The notes under the pieces were generated by a model. The model did no database searches and had not been told where the DNA came from. It saw only the letters and a list, made by a program, of their open reading frames with translations. The translations under genes were made by a program, and so were the position numbers. This document shows positions 43,985 through 52,017 of a stretch of 64,000 bases of DNA, piece by piece (positions within the stretch are counted from its first letter, which is position 1; each line of letters begins with the position of its first letter). The DNA is from M55B157 sp965657825 (GTDB lineage Bacteria; Actinomycetota; Actinomycetes; S36-B12): NCBI GenBank assembly GCA_965657825.1, contig CBFHQG010000003.1, positions 1-64,000 on the forward strand, written 5' to 3'.

Positions 43985-44038
43985 CGGCGCGAAACCGGAC
44001 TAACACCCCGGAATTAGTACCGATAATCGTCGTTCTCG
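43985..44038. repeat. Copy B of a dispersed intergenic repeat, between convergent genes
   Basis: This copy shares ACCGGACTAAC and CGTCGTTCTCG with the element at 13181-13234, in the same order and with exactly 23 bases between them; the flank CG(A/G)CGC also matches. It can form a hairpin (CGG-ACTAA / TTAGT-A-CCG) and sits between the convergent IclR and aldehyde dehydrogenase genes, so a terminator role is likely. Confidence 0.7.
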
Positions 44039-44045
44039 GGCCGAA

Positions 44046-45497
44046 TCAGCCGAGTACGCCGTCCACACGTCGCGGGATCCCCCAGGGGTTGCCCTCGCGA
44101 ACCGCGGCCGGCTGCCACGCCTCCGGCACACTCTGGAAGGTCACCGGGCGCAGGAACCGGTCGACGGAGGCCGCACCCACACTCGTCGTCTCCGGACGCG
44201 TCGTTGCCGGGAAGGGTCCGCCGTGCTGCATCGACCACGTCACTGCGACACCGGTCGGCCAGCCACCCCACAGCACGCGCCCTGCATGCGCGGCGAGACG
44301 TGGCAGCAGGTCAGCGAGCACGTTCTCCTCCCCGTTGGCGTGCACGCCCGCGGCGAGTAAACCGGGTAGGGCATCGGCGATGCTGAGCATCTGCGCGTCA
44401 TCGTCGTACTCCACAAGTAGCGACATCGGCCCGAAACATTCCTCGAGAAGTTCCGGATGCGCGAGGATCGCCGCCGCTGACACGGACATGAGCGTGGGAC
44501 GCACGGCATCGGCCGCCTCATCGTGACCGCCTGTGTGCAGCACCTCGACATCATCGATCGCGATCCGGGAGTCGACTCCGGCGAGGAACGTGTCTCGAAT
44601 GGCGTCGGTGAGCATGCGCTGACCAGGTGCTCCCCCGACGGCATCGATCAACGCCGATCGCAGTTGCTCACTGCGCGGCGCGATCAGCAATCCGGGCTTG
44701 GTGCAGAACTGCCCCGCACCGAGGGTGAACGAACCGACGAATCCGGCTGCGATTTCGGCTTCGTGACCGGAGAGGTAGGTCTCGGTCACGAACATGGGAT
44801 TGACGCTGCCGAGTTCGCCGAAGAACGGGATAGGTCGCGGCCGCCCAGCGGCCAGTTGGGCTAGCGCGAGGCCGCCGCGCTGACTGCCGGTGAACGCGAC
44901 CGCCTCGATCCGATCATCGGCGACCAGATCGATGCCCGTCTGCAGGCCGTCATCGACCAGACCGAGAACACCTTCGGGAGCACCAGCCGCGGCCAGTGCA
45001 TCCTGGGCGATCACCATGATGGCGTCGGACAATCGGGGGTGGCCGGGATTGGGCTTGACCACCACGGGGCACCCGGCCGCAAGAGCCGATGCCGTGTCAC
45101 CGCCCAGCGTGGAGAACGCGAAGGGGAAGTTGCTGGCGGCGAACACCGCGACCGGGCCAAGCGGGATGTTCATCCGGCGCAGGTCCGGGCGCGGGGGGGT
45201 CAGCGCGGGATCAGCATGATCGATGACGACACCCAGGAACGCACCATCACGCACCACCTTCGCCATGAGGCGGAGCTGCCCCGTTGTCCGCCCGACCTCA
45301 CCACGCAGCCGCTCCTCACCCAGGCGACTCTCGGTCATCGCAATCGGCACGAGGTGATCGGCGTTCGAGTCCACCGCATCGGCGATCGCTTCCAGCAGCG
45401 ACGCTCGGGTCGGCAGGTCGGTGGCGGCACACCACTCGGCGGCCGACCGCGCCTTCGCACATGCGGCCTCGACGGTGGTGATGCGGGTGCTGGACAT
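44046..45497 (-). CDS. 2-oxoglutarate semialdehyde (2,5-dioxovalerate) dehydrogenase
   Basis: Oxidises alpha-ketoglutarate semialdehyde to 2-oxoglutarate with NAD(P), the final step of hydroxyproline breakdown. The 483-residue protein belongs to the ALDH superfamily. PVAVFAASNFPFAFSTLGGD and AFTGSQRGG mark the cofactor site, FFGELGSVNP carries the general-base Glu, and GAGQFCTKPG the catalytic Cys. EECFGPMSLLVEY follows. The variant segments resemble the KGSADH group near hydroxyproline genes rather than P5C dehydrogenases. ATG at 45497 is preceded by GAGGGAG. It is last in the minus-strand operon. Confidence 0.88.
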   Translation of the reverse strand: MSSTRITTVEAACAKARSAAEWCAATDLPTRASLLEAIADAVDSNADHLVPIAMTESRLGEERLRGEVGRTTGQLRLMAKVVRDGAFLGVVIDHADPALTPPRPDLRRMNIPLGPVAVFAASNFPFAFSTLGGDTASALAAGCPVVVKPNPGHPRLSDAIMVIAQDALAAAGAPEGVLGLVDDGLQTGIDLVADDRIEAVAFTGSQRGGLALAQLAAGRPRPIPFFGELGSVNPMFVTETYLSGHEAEIAAGFVGSFTLGAGQFCTKPGLLIAPRSEQLRSALIDAVGGAPGQRMLTDAIRDTFLAGVDSRIAIDDVEVLHTGGHDEAADAVRPTLMSVSAAAILAHPELLEECFGPMSLLVEYDDDAQMLSIADALPGLLAAGVHANGEENVLADLLPRLAAHAGRVLWGGWPTGVAVTWSMQHGGPFPATTRPETTSVGAASVDRFLRPVTFQSVPEAWQPAAVREGNPWGIPRRVDGVLG

Positions 45498-45514
45498 GAC
45501 GTACTCCCTCTCGC

Positions 45515-45548
45515 GTCGGGTTGAACACTGTGTCGGGTTGAACACTGT
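45515..45548. repeat. Two tandem 17-bp repeats before the aldehyde dehydrogenase gene
   Basis: GTCGGGTTGAACACTGT occurs twice directly in tandem in the 92-base gap between the pyrroline-2-carboxylate reductase and dehydrogenase genes. It may be a regulator site within the operon or a slippage duplication. Confidence 0.7.
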
Positions 45549-45589
45549 GTCGTCGTGGTGCGTGGTCGTTTCGCGCAGGCCAAGCGTGA

Positions 45590-46528
45590 CTACCGGGCGA
45601 TGCGGGCGCTGACGACCGCATCCTCCCAGCCCATCCCCATGCTCTTGAAGACGCGTGAGCCGGGCAGGTCGAATTCCGATGTGACGAGGTCGGTGAGATC
45701 GGCATCGATGTCATCTGCGGTCATCAATCCGTCATTGATCGGGATCACCACATCTCCGGCCTCGCGGAGTGCAGCCTGACGATTCTCGACCGCGACGAAG
45801 GATCGCGCGACCAGCTCGCCGGGGAGTTCGCGTCCCGTGGGTGAGTGGCCGCCGATCGCGATCGCGGTGACATCGTGCCCGGGATCAGCGAATACCGGAG
45901 TCGTCGCGGTGGTCGCGCACACGATGATGTCAGCCTGCGCCGTACTCCCTGTCGACGCATCGGAGGAGACGGCCTCGATATCGAGGTCGGGGTGGCGCTT
46001 GCGCGCTGCAGCGACCATCGCCTCAGCACGCTCCGGCCGGCGCGCGGCGACACTGACGGTCGTGAGGGGCCATTCGGCGGCGATCGCATCGAGGTGGGCA
46101 GCACCCTGCGGGCCAGCACCGAAGATCACCAACCTCGCCGCATCACGCGGTGCGAGTGCACGCAGGGCCACGATGCTGATCGCGGTGGTCCGGATCACGG
46201 TGAGTGCGGCGGCATCCATGATGACCCGTGGTGCGAGTGACACCGGATCGCAGACCAGGTGCACACCCTTGATGCGTTCACCTGGCCCATCCGGGTCATG
46301 CAGGATCGTCACGATCTTGATCGTCGGAGTGCCCGTGACCCGGCTGGGCATCATCAGCATCTCGCCGTTGGGCAGATCCATGAACTGCCGCGGCGGATCC
46401 TCTTCGCCGGGAAGTCCAGCCCGCAACGCGTCCTCCAGGGCGTCGGCGCACTGGCCGATGCTGGCCGCCGCATACGTTGCCTCTTGATCGAGGTAGACCG
46501 GATCGCCGAGGTGCACCGCGTCACTCAT
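45590..46528 (-). CDS. Ornithine cyclodeaminase family, probable delta1-pyrroline-2-carboxylate reductase
   Basis: A 312-residue NAD(P)-dependent protein of the ornithine cyclodeaminase/mu-crystallin family. The substrate half has the conserved Arg/Lys pair in MLMMPSRVTGTPTIKIVT. The Rossmann motif is LVIFGAGPQGAAHLDAI. In hydroxyproline/proline clusters such proteins reduce pyrroline-2-carboxylate to L-proline (LhpI type); ornithine cyclodeaminase activity is the alternative. The ATG start overlaps the preceding FAD gene by 8 bases. Its presence would let the cell funnel pyrroline-2-carboxylate to PutA, encoded nearby. Confidence 0.82.
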   Translation of the reverse strand: MSDAVHLGDPVYLDQEATYAAASIGQCADALEDALRAGLPGEEDPPRQFMDLPNGEMLMMPSRVTGTPTIKIVTILHDPDGPGERIKGVHLVCDPVSLAPRVIMDAAALTVIRTTAISIVALRALAPRDAARLVIFGAGPQGAAHLDAIAAEWPLTTVSVAARRPERAEAMVAAARKRHPDLDIEAVSSDASTGSTAQADIIVCATTATTPVFADPGHDVTAIAIGGHSPTGRELPGELVARSFVAVENRQAALREAGDVVIPINDGLMTADDIDADLTDLVTSEFDLPGSRVFKSMGMGWEDAVVSARIAR

Positions 46529-47933
46529 CGTCTTCGTTCCTCTCAGTCTGGAATCCCGTTGCGGCGAGGGCACCGAGCGGAACGGGTACGGCAACAGGCC
46601 GGACTGCCGCGCGGGATTGTCCGGCGAGCGTTGTCGACTGTGGACACAGGCGATCCACCGTCTGCGCGCAGATGCGCCCCTGGCACCATCCCATACCGGC
46701 TCGGGTCAGCAGTTTGACCGTCCGGGCGTCACGTGCGCCGAGGTCATCGATGGCATGCTCGATGCGGGAGACGGGCACCTCCTCGCATCGACACACGGTC
46801 GTATCACCCTGCAGGTCCTCGCGCCAACCCGGTGCGATCGGGAACGCCTCGGCGAGTGCATCGGCGAAGTCGCGCATCCGATCACGGCGGCGGCGTAGTC
46901 CCACCTCATCACGCAGGGGTGAGGATCGCCCGAACGACCGGGCGGCAGTAGCACCGGCGATGAGCCCCTCGACTCGGGCCAGGTCGACTCCCCCGACACC
47001 GGTCGTCTCCCCCGCCGCGTAGACCCCGGCGACGGAGGTGGCCTGGTTGTCATCGACGACGACCGACAGTCCCTCGTCCGCACTGACCCGAAGTTCGCAT
47101 CGCAGTTGCGCGAGCAGGTCGGTCTGCGCGGTGAACCCGTAGCCCAGGGTGAGCGTGTCGGCCTCGAGCAACCGATCTGTCCCGGGGATCGCGTGCCACT
47201 GCGCGTCGACGCGACCGATCGTGACCCCCGTCACCGACCCTTCACCGTGGACACGACGCACACGATGGCGGCGTAGGTACGGAACGCGATGGCGCGCGAG
47301 TCTGGCGAGGTAGCCGGTGAGCTCACCGGCCTTGTCCACGCGCGTCAGCGCCGCTCGGTATCGCCCTAATCGCAGTGGGTCATTGGCCTCGACCACGGCG
47401 ACGACGACCCCTCCGGCCTGCAGGATCGCGTCAGCGACCGCAAGGAGGAATGGTCCCGTCCCCGCGACGACGATCCGTGACCCCGGGAGCACGCCGCTTC
47501 CCTTGATCAGCGCCTGCGCTCCGCCACCGGTCATGACCCCGGGCAGGTCCCAACCGGGAACGGGGAGTGGGCGGTCATGTGCACCGGTGGCGATCACAAG
47601 CCTGCGCGCCTCGATCACGCCGAGGTGGTCGCGGTGTCGATCGTCACCACGGGTGCGGATACGAAACAACGGCTGTGACGCATCACCCATCGACTCGATC
47701 GCGTAGACAGTGGTCGCCGATTCGATGTGGATACCAGCCCACATCCGCTCGTCGTTGCAGCCGCGCGGCCGGTAGGCAGGGGCGGTGACCGGGCGTCGGT
47801 GGTACTGGCCTCCCGCCACTGGGTTGGCATCCACCACCGTCACCGAGCATCCGGCCTGCGCCGATGCGTAGGCCGCCGACATCCCCGCGGCTCCTGCACC
47901 CACGATCACGACATCGCGGACCTGTTTCGTCAT
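46521..47933 (-). CDS. D-hydroxyproline dehydrogenase alpha-type FAD/[2Fe-2S] subunit
   Basis: A 470-residue pyridine-nucleotide-disulfide-type flavoprotein related to octopine/nopaline oxidase subunit A and HcnB. The FAD motif is VVIVGAGAAGMSAAYASAQA at the start and a second dinucleotide fold is VVAGTGPFLLAVADA. The C-terminal BFD-like domain has the four Cys CRCEEV and GWCQGRIC for a [2Fe-2S] cluster. Together with the downstream small [2Fe-2S] protein and the DadA-like protein it matches the heteromeric D-hydroxyproline dehydrogenase known from Pseudomonas aeruginosa. Its ATG overlaps the small subunit stop as ATGA. Confidence 0.83.
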   Translation of the reverse strand: MTKQVRDVVIVGAGAAGMSAAYASAQAGCSVTVVDANPVAGGQYHRRPVTAPAYRPRGCNDERMWAGIHIESATTVYAIESMGDASQPLFRIRTRGDDRHRDHLGVIEARRLVIATGAHDRPLPVPGWDLPGVMTGGGAQALIKGSGVLPGSRIVVAGTGPFLLAVADAILQAGGVVVAVVEANDPLRLGRYRAALTRVDKAGELTGYLARLARHRVPYLRRHRVRRVHGEGSVTGVTIGRVDAQWHAIPGTDRLLEADTLTLGYGFTAQTDLLAQLRCELRVSADEGLSVVVDDNQATSVAGVYAAGETTGVGGVDLARVEGLIAGATAARSFGRSSPLRDEVGLRRRRDRMRDFADALAEAFPIAPGWREDLQGDTTVCRCEEVPVSRIEHAIDDLGARDARTVKLLTRAGMGWCQGRICAQTVDRLCPQSTTLAGQSRAAVRPVAVPVPLGALAATGFQTERNEDDE

Positions 47934-48199
47934 GTCATCTCACCGTCGAATCCCGTTGCCTGCTGGGTGCTGATCACATCTCCGGGTTCAACGAGCGTGA
48001 TGCACGCCCGCACATTCGGTTCACCGTTGATGATCACCAGGCAGTCGAAGCACACCCCCATGCCGCAGAACACTCCGCGCGGAGAACCCTCGATGCGGGT
48101 CGTGCGCCACGAACGGATGCCCTGTGAGATGAGTGCCGCGGCGACGGTCGCACACTCGTCGACGATGATGGTGTGACCGTCGATGGTGATCTCAGGCAT
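47930..48199 (-). CDS. Small [2Fe-2S] gamma-type subunit of the D-hydroxyproline dehydrogenase
   Basis: An 89-residue ferredoxin-fold protein (Fer2_4 type, as in the small subunits of octopine oxidase and hydrogen cyanide synthase). Three of the cluster Cys are in GVFCGMGVCFDCLV and the fourth is in VRACITLV. It is coupled to both neighbours: an 8-base overlap with the DadA-like gene upstream and ATGA with the alpha-type gene downstream. That tight 1:1:1 arrangement supports a three-subunit complex. Confidence 0.85.
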   Translation of the reverse strand: MPEITIDGHTIIVDECATVAAALISQGIRSWRTTRIEGSPRGVFCGMGVCFDCLVIINGEPNVRACITLVEPGDVISTQQATGFDGEMT

Positions 48200-49370
48200 G
48201 GGCGCCGGCCCTATCGGTGGTGAATCGCATCGGGGAGAACGCCTCCAGCGGCAGGTCGGGGTCACATCCGCTGACCGACTGCGCGATGAGGTACCCGGTC
48301 GCCGCAGCGAGTCCGACCCCCGCACCCTCATGGCCGCAGGCGTGGATCAACCCGGGCACGCGATCGTCCGGCCCGATGACCGGCAGGTGATCGGGGCAGT
48401 AGGGCCGGAATCCGCCATAGGTCCGCAGTAGTTGCACCCCGGTCAGTCGCGGGAAGATCGCGATCGCCTGTTGCGCAAGGCGAGAGATGATCGACCAGTC
48501 CAGGGTCGCATCGAAACCCACGCGTTCGCGGGATGAGCCGATGAGGATGGTGCCGCCCCGTGTGCCCTCGATGACCGCGGAGGTCTCCAGGCCCTCGCGG
48601 TCAGAGGCGACATTGGCGACGTAGTCGGCGGCGTACACCTTGTGTCGCACCAAGGGTGGAAGCGGTTCGGTGACCAGCAGGAACCCCCGCCGCGGCAGGA
48701 TCGGCAGGTCGACTCCGGCGAGCGCAGCAATCTGACCACCCCAGGTGCCACCGGCGTTGACCACGACAGGTGCGCCGATATGCCCCTCCCGGGTGCGCAC
48801 ACCGGTCACGTGGGGGTCACGGGTGATCTCCAGCACCTCGGTATCGAGGTATCGATCGAGTCGACCGGTCGCGACTCCACGCGCGATGAGGTGTGCCGCG
48901 GCGAGCATCGGCTGGGTCTGCATGTCCTGCGGGTAGTGAATACCACCGGGGATCGCCGATGTGATGTGCGGTTCGAGTTCACCGAGCCCGTCCGAGTCGA
49001 CCTCGATGGCCTCGACTCCCGCCGTGCGCTGAGCAGCAGCGAACCGCTGCAACTTCTGCAGAGCCGCCTCGTCGTGGGCGATGACGATGCCGCCCTTGGG
49101 CTCCAACTCCGCCCGCTCCCCGATGAGGTCGATCAGGTCGAACCACAGCCGACGACTGAGCAGGGCAAGATCGAGTTCCGGCCCAGGCCCCTTATCCGAG
49201 ACGAGGATGTTCCCCTCGCCTGCCCCTGTCGTCCCCGATGCGACGCTGCCACGATCGACGATCGCCACTCGCAAGCCCACGTCGACCAGATAGTGCGCGC
49301 AGCAGGCACCGACGACTCCTGCGCCGATGACGATGGCGTCGTAGGTGCTCGTCCGCCCCGGTTCACTCAT
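48192..49370 (-). CDS. D-hydroxyproline dehydrogenase beta-type DadA-like subunit
   Basis: A 392-residue FAD-dependent amine oxidoreductase of the DAO/DadA family. The ADP-binding motif is AIVIGAGVVGACCAHYLVD at residues 12-30. SGTTGAGEGNILVSDKGPG and GHEGAGVGLAAATGYLIA complete the FAD site. It should oxidise cis-4-hydroxy-D-proline to pyrroline-4-hydroxy-2-carboxylate and pass electrons to the flavin/Fe-S partners. ATG at 49370 overlaps the GntR gene by 8 bases. The substrate assignment rests on the cluster. Confidence 0.83.
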   Translation of the reverse strand: MSEPGRTSTYDAIVIGAGVVGACCAHYLVDVGLRVAIVDRGSVASGTTGAGEGNILVSDKGPGPELDLALLSRRLWFDLIDLIGERAELEPKGGIVIAHDEAALQKLQRFAAAQRTAGVEAIEVDSDGLGELEPHITSAIPGGIHYPQDMQTQPMLAAAHLIARGVATGRLDRYLDTEVLEITRDPHVTGVRTREGHIGAPVVVNAGGTWGGQIAALAGVDLPILPRRGFLLVTEPLPPLVRHKVYAADYVANVASDREGLETSAVIEGTRGGTILIGSSRERVGFDATLDWSIISRLAQQAIAIFPRLTGVQLLRTYGGFRPYCPDHLPVIGPDDRVPGLIHACGHEGAGVGLAAATGYLIAQSVSGCDPDLPLEAFSPMRFTTDRAGAHA

Positions 49371-50028
49371 CACGTCTGGCCCAACTACCGCGGACGTGGT
49401 CGAGGTGGTGGCCCATGAGGTCCGCTGCTGCCGCACTATCGCCGCGTGCGACTGCCTCGAGCAGTTCGAGGTGTTCCTGCGCTGACGCGACGAGTGTGCC
49501 GTCGGCGGCCAGATCGCCCAGCCCGTAGAGCCGACTCTGGGTGCGCAGCGCATCGACGATGTCGATCAGCCGCGGATTACCGGCGCCCGCGAGCAGGGCG
49601 AGGTGGAACTCCCGGTCTCCTTCCAGATAGGACACGAGATCTCCGGCGGCTGCCGCATCGCGCACCTGCTCGGCGATGATGCGCAGGTGCACGATCGACT
49701 CATCACTCAGTGCCCCGCTCGCCCGCTCGACCGCGGGCACCTCCAGCATCCGGCGCACCTCGGTCAGTGCATCCAGATCAGCATCGGTCATCTCGACAAC
49801 GCGAAAACCCTTATTGGGCACCGCGGCGAGGATTCCCTGCTGCACGAAATCCAGCATCGCTTCGCGCACCGGGGTGGCAGAGACGCCCAGCTGCTCGGCG
49901 AGGGTCGGGATGGAGTAGGTGGTTCCCGGCTGCAACTGACCGGAGATGAGTGCGGTGCGCAGTGCTGCCGCAACCTGCTCACGCAGGGACACCCGACCGC
50001 TCACCTCCGGCAGATGCAGCGTGGTCAC
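49363..50028 (-). CDS. GntR-family (FadR-type) regulator of the hydroxyproline operon
   Basis: A 221-residue regulator embedded in the operon. The winged helix-turn-helix has PTLAEQLGVSATPVREAMLD (about residues 41-60). The all-helical FCD effector domain carries metal/ligand residues such as Asp and His in YLEGDREFHLALL and the later HLELLEA and GHHLDHV. It is co-translated with the epimerase (GTGA overlap). It probably controls its own operon through the near-palindrome at 51929-51940 (inference). Confidence 0.86.
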   Translation of the reverse strand: MTTLHLPEVSGRVSLREQVAAALRTALISGQLQPGTTYSIPTLAEQLGVSATPVREAMLDFVQQGILAAVPNKGFRVVEMTDADLDALTEVRRMLEVPAVERASGALSDESIVHLRIIAEQVRDAAAAGDLVSYLEGDREFHLALLAGAGNPRLIDIVDALRTQSRLYGLGDLAADGTLVASAQEHLELLEAVARGDSAAAADLMGHHLDHVRGSWARRDE

Positions 50029-51026
50029 AGCACGAACCCTGCAGGGAAAGGATCGTCGGGGGCCAGGAAGTACTGCGCGGTGCCGGTCACCCAGGCACGC
50101 CCCGTGATCGTCGGTACGACTGCGGCAACATCACCGACCGTCGTCGACTCGATCAGTCGCCCGGTGAACGTCGTGCCGATGAACGACTCGTTGATGAAGT
50201 CGGTGTCCAGGGGGAGTTCACCGCGGGCATGTAGTTGCGCCATGCGCGCTGACGTGCCGGTGCCGCAGGGGGAACGATCGAACCAGCCGGGGTAGATCGC
50301 CATCGCGTGACGCGAGTGCTGCGCATCGGATCCTGGAGCGATCACCTGCACGTGGTGGCAGCCGCGGATCTCCGGCTGCGTTGGATGGATCGGCTCATCA
50401 CTGGCGTTGATGGCCTCCATCATCGCCAGTGCCCGCCGCATGATCTCGTCACCGTTGGCGCGATCGAACTCCACGCCGAGAGCGTCAGCATCGACGATGG
50501 CGTAGAAGTTGCCACCGAACGCCATGTCATACGGCACCCGACCGATACCGGGAACCTCGACAGAAGCATCGAGGGCGTGCGCGAAGGAGGCGACATTGCG
50601 GATCGTGACGGATTTCGCCGCACCAGCCTCCACCGCGACCTCGGCCACAACCAATCCTGCGGGAACATCGAGGCGGATCGTGGTGACCGGCTCGATGACC
50701 TCGACCATGCCCGTTTCGACCAGCACCGTCGACACACCGATCGTGCCGTGCCCGCACATCGGCAGGCACCCGGTGACCTCGATGTACACCACACCCCAGT
50801 CGGCATCGGCACGCGTCGCGGGCTGGAGTATCGCTCCACTCATCGCGGAGTGCCCGCGAGGTTCGGTCATCAGCAGGGTGCGGATGTCATCCATGTGCTC
50901 CATGAAGTGCAACCGCTTGGCCATCATGGTGTCGCCGGGGATCTCACCGACACCACCGACGATCACCCGTGTGGGCATGCCTTCGGTGTGCGAGTCGACT
51001 GCATGGAAGACCCGCTTTGCGCGCAT
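50025..51026 (-). CDS. 4-hydroxyproline 2-epimerase
   Basis: Converts trans-4-hydroxy-L-proline to cis-4-hydroxy-D-proline without a cofactor. This 333-residue proline racemase family member has both catalytic Cys: CLPMCGHGTIGVSTVL and DRSPCGTGTSARMA, the Cys/Cys pattern of racemases and epimerases. N-terminal VDSHTEGMPTRV is typical. The cluster with D-Hyp dehydrogenase and a DapA-family deaminase favours 4-Hyp epimerase over proline racemase. It lies 3 bases after the DapA-like gene. Confidence 0.9.
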   Translation of the reverse strand: MRAKRVFHAVDSHTEGMPTRVIVGGVGEIPGDTMMAKRLHFMEHMDDIRTLLMTEPRGHSAMSGAILQPATRADADWGVVYIEVTGCLPMCGHGTIGVSTVLVETGMVEVIEPVTTIRLDVPAGLVVAEVAVEAGAAKSVTIRNVASFAHALDASVEVPGIGRVPYDMAFGGNFYAIVDADALGVEFDRANGDEIMRRALAMMEAINASDEPIHPTQPEIRGCHHVQVIAPGSDAQHSRHAMAIYPGWFDRSPCGTGTSARMAQLHARGELPLDTDFINESFIGTTFTGRLIESTTVGDVAAVVPTITGRAWVTGTAQYFLAPDDPFPAGFVL

Positions 51027-51029
51027 GGC

Positions 51030-51926
51030 TTAACGGTAGCCCTTGGCCAGGGCTGCCTCGGTGGCCTTGCGCACCGTCGCTTCGTGCTCGGGGGTCAACG
51101 GGAGTCGCGGCGGACGGCACGGTCCGCCGAAGCGACCGGCGATGTCCATGCTCAGCTTGATCGCCTGCACGAACTCGGTCTTGGAATCCCAGCGCAGCAG
51201 CGGGTGGAGATCGCGGTATATCGGCACCGCCGTCGCAACATCACCGGCCATCGCCGCGTCGTAGAGGGAGCGACTGGCTTCCGGGAGCGCATTGGGGTAC
51301 CCGGCGATCCAACCCTTGGCACCGGCGAGGGCGAGCTCCACCACGACGTCATCAGCACCGATGATCAGGTCGAGTTCCGGGGCGAGTTCGCCGAGTTCGT
51401 AGGCGCGGCGCACATCACCGCTGAACTCCTTGACCGCGACGATGAGGCCCTCACTGTGCAGGCGGGCGAGCATCTCGGGGGTGAGATCCACCTTGGTGTC
51501 GAAGGGGTTGTTGTAGGCCACGATCGACATCCCGGCCTGCGCCACCTCGCGGTAGTGCTCCATCACGATGCGCTCATCGGCACGGTAGGCATTCGGCGGC
51601 AGGAGCATGACCGCGGCAGCTCCGGCCTCGGCGGCCTGCTCGGTCCACCGCCGCGACTCCCCTGATCCGTAGGCGGCGACTCCGGGCACGACGACTCCAC
51701 CCACCGCATTGGCCGCCGCGACCGCGGTGGTCACGACCTTCGCGCGCTCATCGTCGGTCAGGGTCTGGTACTCCCCGAGGGAGCCGTTGCACACGACACC
51801 GTCCGAGCCGTGGGTGCACAGCCAGGTGACGTGGTCGGCGTACCGGTCGTAATCGACCGAGCCATCGGGGGCGAAGGGCAGGGCGGTCGCGGTGAGGATC
51901 CCGCGCCAGGGAGTCGATGTTGTCAT
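51030..51926 (-). CDS. DapA-family protein, probable pyrroline-4-hydroxy-2-carboxylate deaminase
   Basis: A 298-residue (beta/alpha)8 class I aldolase-type enzyme. The Schiff-base Lys is in LIVAVKEFSGDV and the Tyr in SIVAYNNPF; NGSLGEYQTLT replaces the usual GTTGE loop. In hydroxyproline operons such proteins deaminate pyrroline-4-hydroxy-2-carboxylate to 2-oxoglutarate semialdehyde, which fits the downstream dehydrogenase. It is first gene of the operon. The ATG at 51926 seems to be read from a leaderless mRNA, because a -10 box ends only 7 bases upstream. An in-frame GTG at 51947 is the alternative. Confidence 0.87.
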   Translation of the reverse strand: MTTSTPWRGILTATALPFAPDGSVDYDRYADHVTWLCTHGSDGVVCNGSLGEYQTLTDDERAKVVTTAVAAANAVGGVVVPGVAAYGSGESRRWTEQAAEAGAAAVMLLPPNAYRADERIVMEHYREVAQAGMSIVAYNNPFDTKVDLTPEMLARLHSEGLIVAVKEFSGDVRRAYELGELAPELDLIIGADDVVVELALAGAKGWIAGYPNALPEASRSLYDAAMAGDVATAVPIYRDLHPLLRWDSKTEFVQAIKLSMDIAGRFGGPCRPPRLPLTPEHEATVRKATEAALAKGYR

Positions 51927-51961
51927 GAGTGATATATTACATAGCACTCCTCCGCTGTCAA
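51927..51961 (-). promoter_or_regulatory. Promoter and probable GntR operator of the hydroxyproline operon
   Basis: On the minus strand TTGACA (51961-51956) is followed after 16 bases by TAATAT (51939-51934), a near-consensus sigma-70-type promoter. The start point would fall at 51926-51927, on the ATG, so the mRNA is probably leaderless; no ribosome site lies at normal distance. GTGATATATTAC (51929-51940) is an A/T-rich near-palindrome of the GT-N8-AC type bound by GntR-family proteins and covers the -10 box. Confidence 0.72.
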
Positions 51962-51966
51962 TAGCC

Positions 51967-52015
51967 CTTCTTCGGGCGAATCGCGCCCGATTCGGGCTCC
52001 CTTCGCCCGAAGAAG
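51967..52015. terminator. 14-bp perfect inverted repeat between the AraC-type gene and the hydroxyproline operon
   Basis: CTTCTTCGGGCGAA (51967-51980) pairs with TTCGCCCGAAGAAG (52002-52015). The 21-base loop holds a second small hairpin (GCCCGATTCGGGC), so the motif CGGGC/GCCCG occurs four times. It starts 2 bases after the AraC-type stop codon and probably terminates that gene just before the next promoter. Confidence 0.75.
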
Positions 52016-52017
52016 CG

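Noticed and set aside
50307..51665. A 452-codon open frame on the plus strand opposite the epimerase and DapA-like genes
   Set aside because: No domain, no ribosome site, and His/Arg/Gly-rich composition typical of antisense frames in G/C-rich DNA.
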